Below are positions 62,776-64,000 of a DNA stretch of 64,000 bases, piece after piece. Each line of letters starts with the position of its first letter. The stretch's first letter is position 1. The position numbers and the translations under genes are program-made. The notes beneath the pieces were generated by a model. That model saw nothing but the letters and a program-made list of their open reading frames with translations. It did no database searches and was not told the DNA's origin. The stretch covers positions 620,001-684,000 of the forward strand of contig NZ_BMDQ01000001.1 of the NCBI RefSeq assembly GCF_014635865.1. Direction: 5' to 3'. The DNA is from Winogradskyella haliclonae (lineage in GTDB: Bacteria > Bacteroidota > Bacteroidia > Flavobacteriales > Flavobacteriaceae).

Positions 62776-63810
62776 TTGCCAAAACCAAAACACATACTCG
62801 TTTTACGTTTCTCGGCAATGGGAGACGTAGCAATGTCTGTACCAGTTATTCGTGCAATACAATCTCAAAATCCAGATGTAAAAATCACTGTTGTAACCAG
62901 ACGTTTTTTCGCTCCTTTTTTTAGAGGTATAAAAAATGTTGTCATTTACGAGGTAGATTTAAAAACAAAATACAAAGGCATTTTAGGGCTTTATAAACTA
63001 TCCAAAGACTTAAAAGCTTTAGAATTTGATGCTGTTGCCGACATACATAATGTACTACGGACTAAAATATTAAAGTTGTTTTTAACAGGAAAAAAAGTTG
63101 TACAAATAGATAAGGGTCGTACTGAAAAAAAGGCATTAGTTTCTGGAGAAAAATTTGAGCAACTTAAAACAACACACCAACGCTATGCGGATGTTTTTAC
63201 TAAGTTAGGGTTACATGTAGATTTATCCAACCCAGTTTTTCCTGATATAGTTGAATTAAACCCTAAATTAAAGACCTATATAAGTGATTCTAACTTACCT
63301 GTAATTGGTATTGCACCTTTTACAGCATTTGAAGGTAAGATGTATCCTTTAGATAAAATGAAGTCGGTCATAAAAGAGCTTTCAAAAAATAATAATATTA
63401 TACTGTTTGGTGGCGGAAAAACTGAAGTAGAACAACTAGATGTTTTTGAAGCAGAATTTGAGAACACTGAATCTGTTGCAGGAAAGTTAAGCCTTGATGA
63501 AGAGTTAGATATTATTTCCAATTTAGATGTGATGCTATCTATGGATTCAGGGAATGCGCATATTGCCGCAATGTTAGGTATTATGGTAGTGACCATTTGG
63601 GGTGTTACACACCCATATGCTGGATTCGCGCCATTCAATCAGCCTAAAGATTATGCGTTATTAGCAGATAGAAAGCAATATCCTGAAATACCAACCTCCA
63701 TATATGGTAATAAACAACCTGAGGCTTATGAAAATGCTGCAGGAAGTATTTCTGCAGAAACTGTGGTATCCAAAATTAAAACCATTATTTCTAACAGCGA
63801 AGCAGTCTAA
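62776..63810 (+). CDS. GT9-family glycosyltransferase (heptosyltransferase-like)
   Basis: This 344-residue GT9 enzyme opens HILVLRFSAMGDVAMSVPVI, the typical start with the catalytic Asp. VADIHNVLRTKILKLFLTGK follows, and the donor domain has LFGGGKTEVEQL and MLSMDSGNAHIAAMLG, the conserved SGNAH-type motif. TTG 62776 is the start because the next ATG lies inside the conserved first helix. GT9 enzymes add heptose or similar sugars to the LPS inner core on the cytosolic side. It is coupled with DUF4254. Confidence 0.92.
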   Translation: MPKPKHILVLRFSAMGDVAMSVPVIRAIQSQNPDVKITVVTRRFFAPFFRGIKNVVIYEVDLKTKYKGILGLYKLSKDLKALEFDAVADIHNVLRTKILKLFLTGKKVVQIDKGRTEKKALVSGEKFEQLKTTHQRYADVFTKLGLHVDLSNPVFPDIVELNPKLKTYISDSNLPVIGIAPFTAFEGKMYPLDKMKSVIKELSKNNNIILFGGGKTEVEQLDVFEAEFENTESVAGKLSLDEELDIISNLDVMLSMDSGNAHIAAMLGIMVVTIWGVTHPYAGFAPFNQPKDYALLADRKQYPEIPTSIYGNKQPEAYENAAGSISAETVVSKIKTIISNSEAV

Positions 63811-63831
63811 AATCTTACTTCTATAATCTTT

Positions 63832-64000
63832 TTAAACATCATCATAATCGACAACAACTTTCGCAGTTGTAGGATGAGCTTGGCAAGTTAAGATTAGACC
63901 TTCAGCGACTTCATTATCTGTTAAAATATTGTTTTGCCTCATCGCAGCTTCGCCTTCAGTAACTCGTGCTATACAGCTACTGCAAATACCGCCTTGGCAA
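63832..64000 (-). CDS. 2Fe-2S ferredoxin-domain reductase, C-terminal end only
   Basis: The minus strand shows the last 55 residues of a plant-type 2Fe-2S domain, CQGGICSSCIARVTEGEA, with three of the four cluster Cys (C-x4-C-x2-C) and the fourth in LILTCQAHP. The ending VVVDYDDV follows. The rest lies beyond the window. Flavobacterial proteins with this tail are usually FAD/NAD(P)H-dependent ferredoxin-type reductases of the PaaE/HCP-reductase group, with the ferredoxin domain at the C-terminus. It is convergent with the GT9 gene, 21 bases apart. Confidence 0.85.
   Translation of the reverse strand, partial: CQGGICSSCIARVTEGEAAMRQNNILTDNEVAEGLILTCQAHPTTAKVVVDYDDV

Overview
The window looks like a chromosomal segment of a marine-type member of the family Flavobacteriaceae (phylum Bacteroidota). 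The DNA is AT-rich, and promoter-like boxes follow the Bacteroidota -7 consensus TAnnTTTG rather than TATAAT. Short lipoproteins with [FLV]-[FLS]-S-C lipoboxes recur. Many genes belong to families that I know mainly from flavobacteria (DUF4837, DUF6909, DUF6427, DUF4175, bacterial GH3, AlkB-type hydroxylase). Genus assignment is not possible from the sequence alone.

Layout. 0-2.1 kb: end of a SAM methyltransferase gene, a VOC/glyoxalase gene, then a tRNA-Cys(GCA) gene followed by decayed copies of its own 3' end and terminator. 2.1-12.6 kb: housekeeping and envelope genes (folB, a zinc-ribbon protein, glnS, DUF1761, an SPFH protein, a beta-barrel protein, gltX, a large lipoprotein with calcium-type repeats, an AlkB-like hydroxylase). 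12.7-31 kb: DUF4175, ybeY, mnmG bracketed by two perfect parS-like palindromes, a methyltransferase, an OmpH-like lipoprotein, holB, pgk, a LysM transglycosylase, a DUF4837 lipoprotein, tatA, an M23 peptidase, a GH3 ligase, DUF6909 and a Wzz-like protein. 31-58.9 kb: a very large surface-polysaccharide region. 59-64 kb: purD, two small-family membrane proteins, upp, DUF4254, a GT9 glycosyltransferase and the C-terminal end of a 2Fe-2S reductase.

How the polysaccharide genes fit together. rfbBACD supply dTDP-L-rhamnose. A UDP-HexNAc dehydrogenase, a WbpD-like acetyltransferase and a WbpB-like oxidoreductase (34.5-37.3 kb) supply most of a UDP-diacetamido-glucuronate pathway, but the WbpE aminotransferase is not beside them. 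Four consecutive genes (48.4-52.7 kb) give a complete PglF-PglE-PglD-PglC route for making UDP-N,N'-diacetylbacillosamine and loading it on undecaprenyl phosphate. ugd, a UDP-glucuronate decarboxylase and a second, polytopic initiating transferase follow (52.7-56.4 kb), which suggests that two glycans may be started from this locus. A Wzx flippase, three Wzy/WaaL-like polytopic proteins, three GT4 glycosyltransferases (a GT9 lies further on), two CapK-type adenylate-forming enzymes and a PIG-L deacetylase paired with a short LpxD-like acyltransferase complete the set.

Most unusual points: the parS pair around mnmG; the tRNA-Cys 3'-end/terminator repeats; a single DUF1761 gene framed by a perfect 33-bp inverted repeat made of two terminators; the PIG-L/LpxD-like pair, which could exchange an N-acetyl for another N-acyl group; and the conserved but uncharacterised TatA-M23-GH3-DUF6909 block. 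No mobile element, CRISPR array or recognisable defence system was seen.
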